From Clostridia bacterium (GTDB lineage Bacteria > Bacillota > Clostridia > Oscillospirales > Acutalibacteraceae): 61,249 nt of DNA. The first letter of the stretch is position 1. Each line of letters begins with the position of its first letter. The stretch spans positions 1 through 61,249 of the forward strand of contig JAFPUM010000032.1 of assembly GCA_017395425.1 (NCBI GenBank), given 5' to 3'. The notes under the pieces are model-generated. The model was not told the origin of the DNA and did not search any database. It saw nothing but the letters and a program-made list of their open reading frames with translations. The translations under genes and the position numbers were made by a program. Positions 61,111 through 61,249 of the stretch are shown here, one piece after another.

Positions 61111-61249
61111 TAACTATTCAGTAACCAGGGAAAAACGCCCATAAAGAAGAGAGCGCAGTGCTTCAAAAGCAGTGAACCCATTTTTGACAGCGGTGGATGT
61201 AAAGGACTTGAGGGTGAGAAAATCTTTAGCGCCTTGATCGGAACGAAAC
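61110..61249 (-). mobile_element. Right end of an IS66-type insertion sequence (continues beyond window)
   Basis: Starts with the terminal GTAACTATTCAGTAACC (61,110-61,126). On the minus strand the transposase C-terminus reads FRSDQGAKDFLTLKSFTSTA, VKNGFTAFEALRSLLYGRFS, LVTE and stop (TAG at 61,114-61,116). It is more complete than the remnant at 43,472 and lies in the opposite orientation. It interrupts ATPase copy C. Family assignment is by the GTAA end and C-terminal similarity to IS66-like transposases. Confidence 0.7.

Larger units (their letters stand above)
43034..61249. mobile_element. Accessory block: composite mobile region inserted in asnB
   Basis: From the asnB break to the window end the sequence is more AT-rich and carries a large serine recombinase, replication-type ATPase, SynExo-type recombination genes (Rad52-like plus YqaJ), amidoligase/amidotransferase, DUF932, IS66 remnants and defence-like nucleases. 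No phage structural, packaging or lysis gene is visible, and no conjugation gene lies in this part. The right end is outside the window, so whether this is an integrative element, plasmid remnant or defence island is open. Confidence 0.6.

Noticed and set aside
43034-61249. Accessory block considered as an intact prophage
   Set aside because: Recombinase, YqaJ, Rad52-like and DUF932 genes are phage-associated, but no capsid, tail, portal, terminase or lysis gene is present in the window.

Overview
The window looks like a chromosome segment of a spore-forming gut clostridium, most likely an uncultured member of the Oscillospiraceae/Ruminococcaceae. The sporulation sigma factor SigG, a YunB sporulation protein, a perfect sigma-G-type promoter in front of a small Asn/Gln-rich protein, Shine-Dalgarno sites of the AGGAGTGA type, and frequent TTG starts all point that way. 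The left two thirds (1-43.0 kb) is GC-rich core chromosome. The right third (43.03-61.25 kb) is visibly more AT-rich and is an accessory block made of mobile-element genes. I see no rRNA, tRNA or CRISPR array.

Core, left to right. Maltodextrin use: end of a glycogen/maltodextrin phosphorylase, then a binding-protein ABC importer (MalE-MalF-MalG, no ATPase in the window). Sporulation and DNA maintenance: YunB, NAD-dependent ligase LigA, TspO, SigG with a hairpin in its leader. Signalling and envelope: a 1113-residue TPR-GGDEF protein, a YihY/BrkB membrane protein, a sugar-phosphate isomerase-like protein, YmdB phosphodiesterase, an oligopeptide-type binding lipoprotein. Then FakA (YloV) and RecG in the order known from Bacillus, a CarD-like regulator, a giant TPR protein, an NCS2 purine permease with a structured leader, a Cys-rich small membrane protein, and a Cache-GGDEF-EAL phosphodiesterase. 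Nucleoside salvage follows: DeoD and a gene that fuses phosphopentomutase with cytidine deaminase. Then YhaO/YhaN-type nuclease and ATPase, a DUF815 ATPase, Mini-RNase III, a two-component system, an RsmF-like rRNA methyltransferase and asparagine synthetase.

The asparagine synthetase gene is cut at about 43,033, after roughly 467 codons, and this marks the junction with the accessory block. The block has a nested inverted layout. On the outside are two IS66-type transposase ends facing each other (43,472-43,677 and 61,110 to the window end). Inside them are paralogous AAA-ATPase/PD-(D/E)XK genes pointing inward (45,090 on +; 58,547 and a truncated copy at 60,203 on -). In the centre is an all-minus-strand module: large serine recombinase with a 53-residue companion, a replication-type ATPase with three repeats of a short motif at its N-terminus, an unknown 656-residue protein ending in a transposase-like winged helix, a class II glutamine amidotransferase translationally coupled to a zinc-ribbon amidoligase, a Rad52-like annealing protein, a YqaJ exonuclease, and a DUF932 protein.

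Between the unknown winged-helix gene and the amidotransferase lies a 140-bp array of eleven four-base G or C runs built around a perfect 28-bp palindrome. It looks like an iteron origin or operator array. The items I find most worth pursuing are this array, the amidoligase/amidotransferase pair, the ATPase paralogues with one sharply diverged segment, the triple-repeat ATPase, the deoB-cdd fusion, and the SigG and AsnB leader hairpins.
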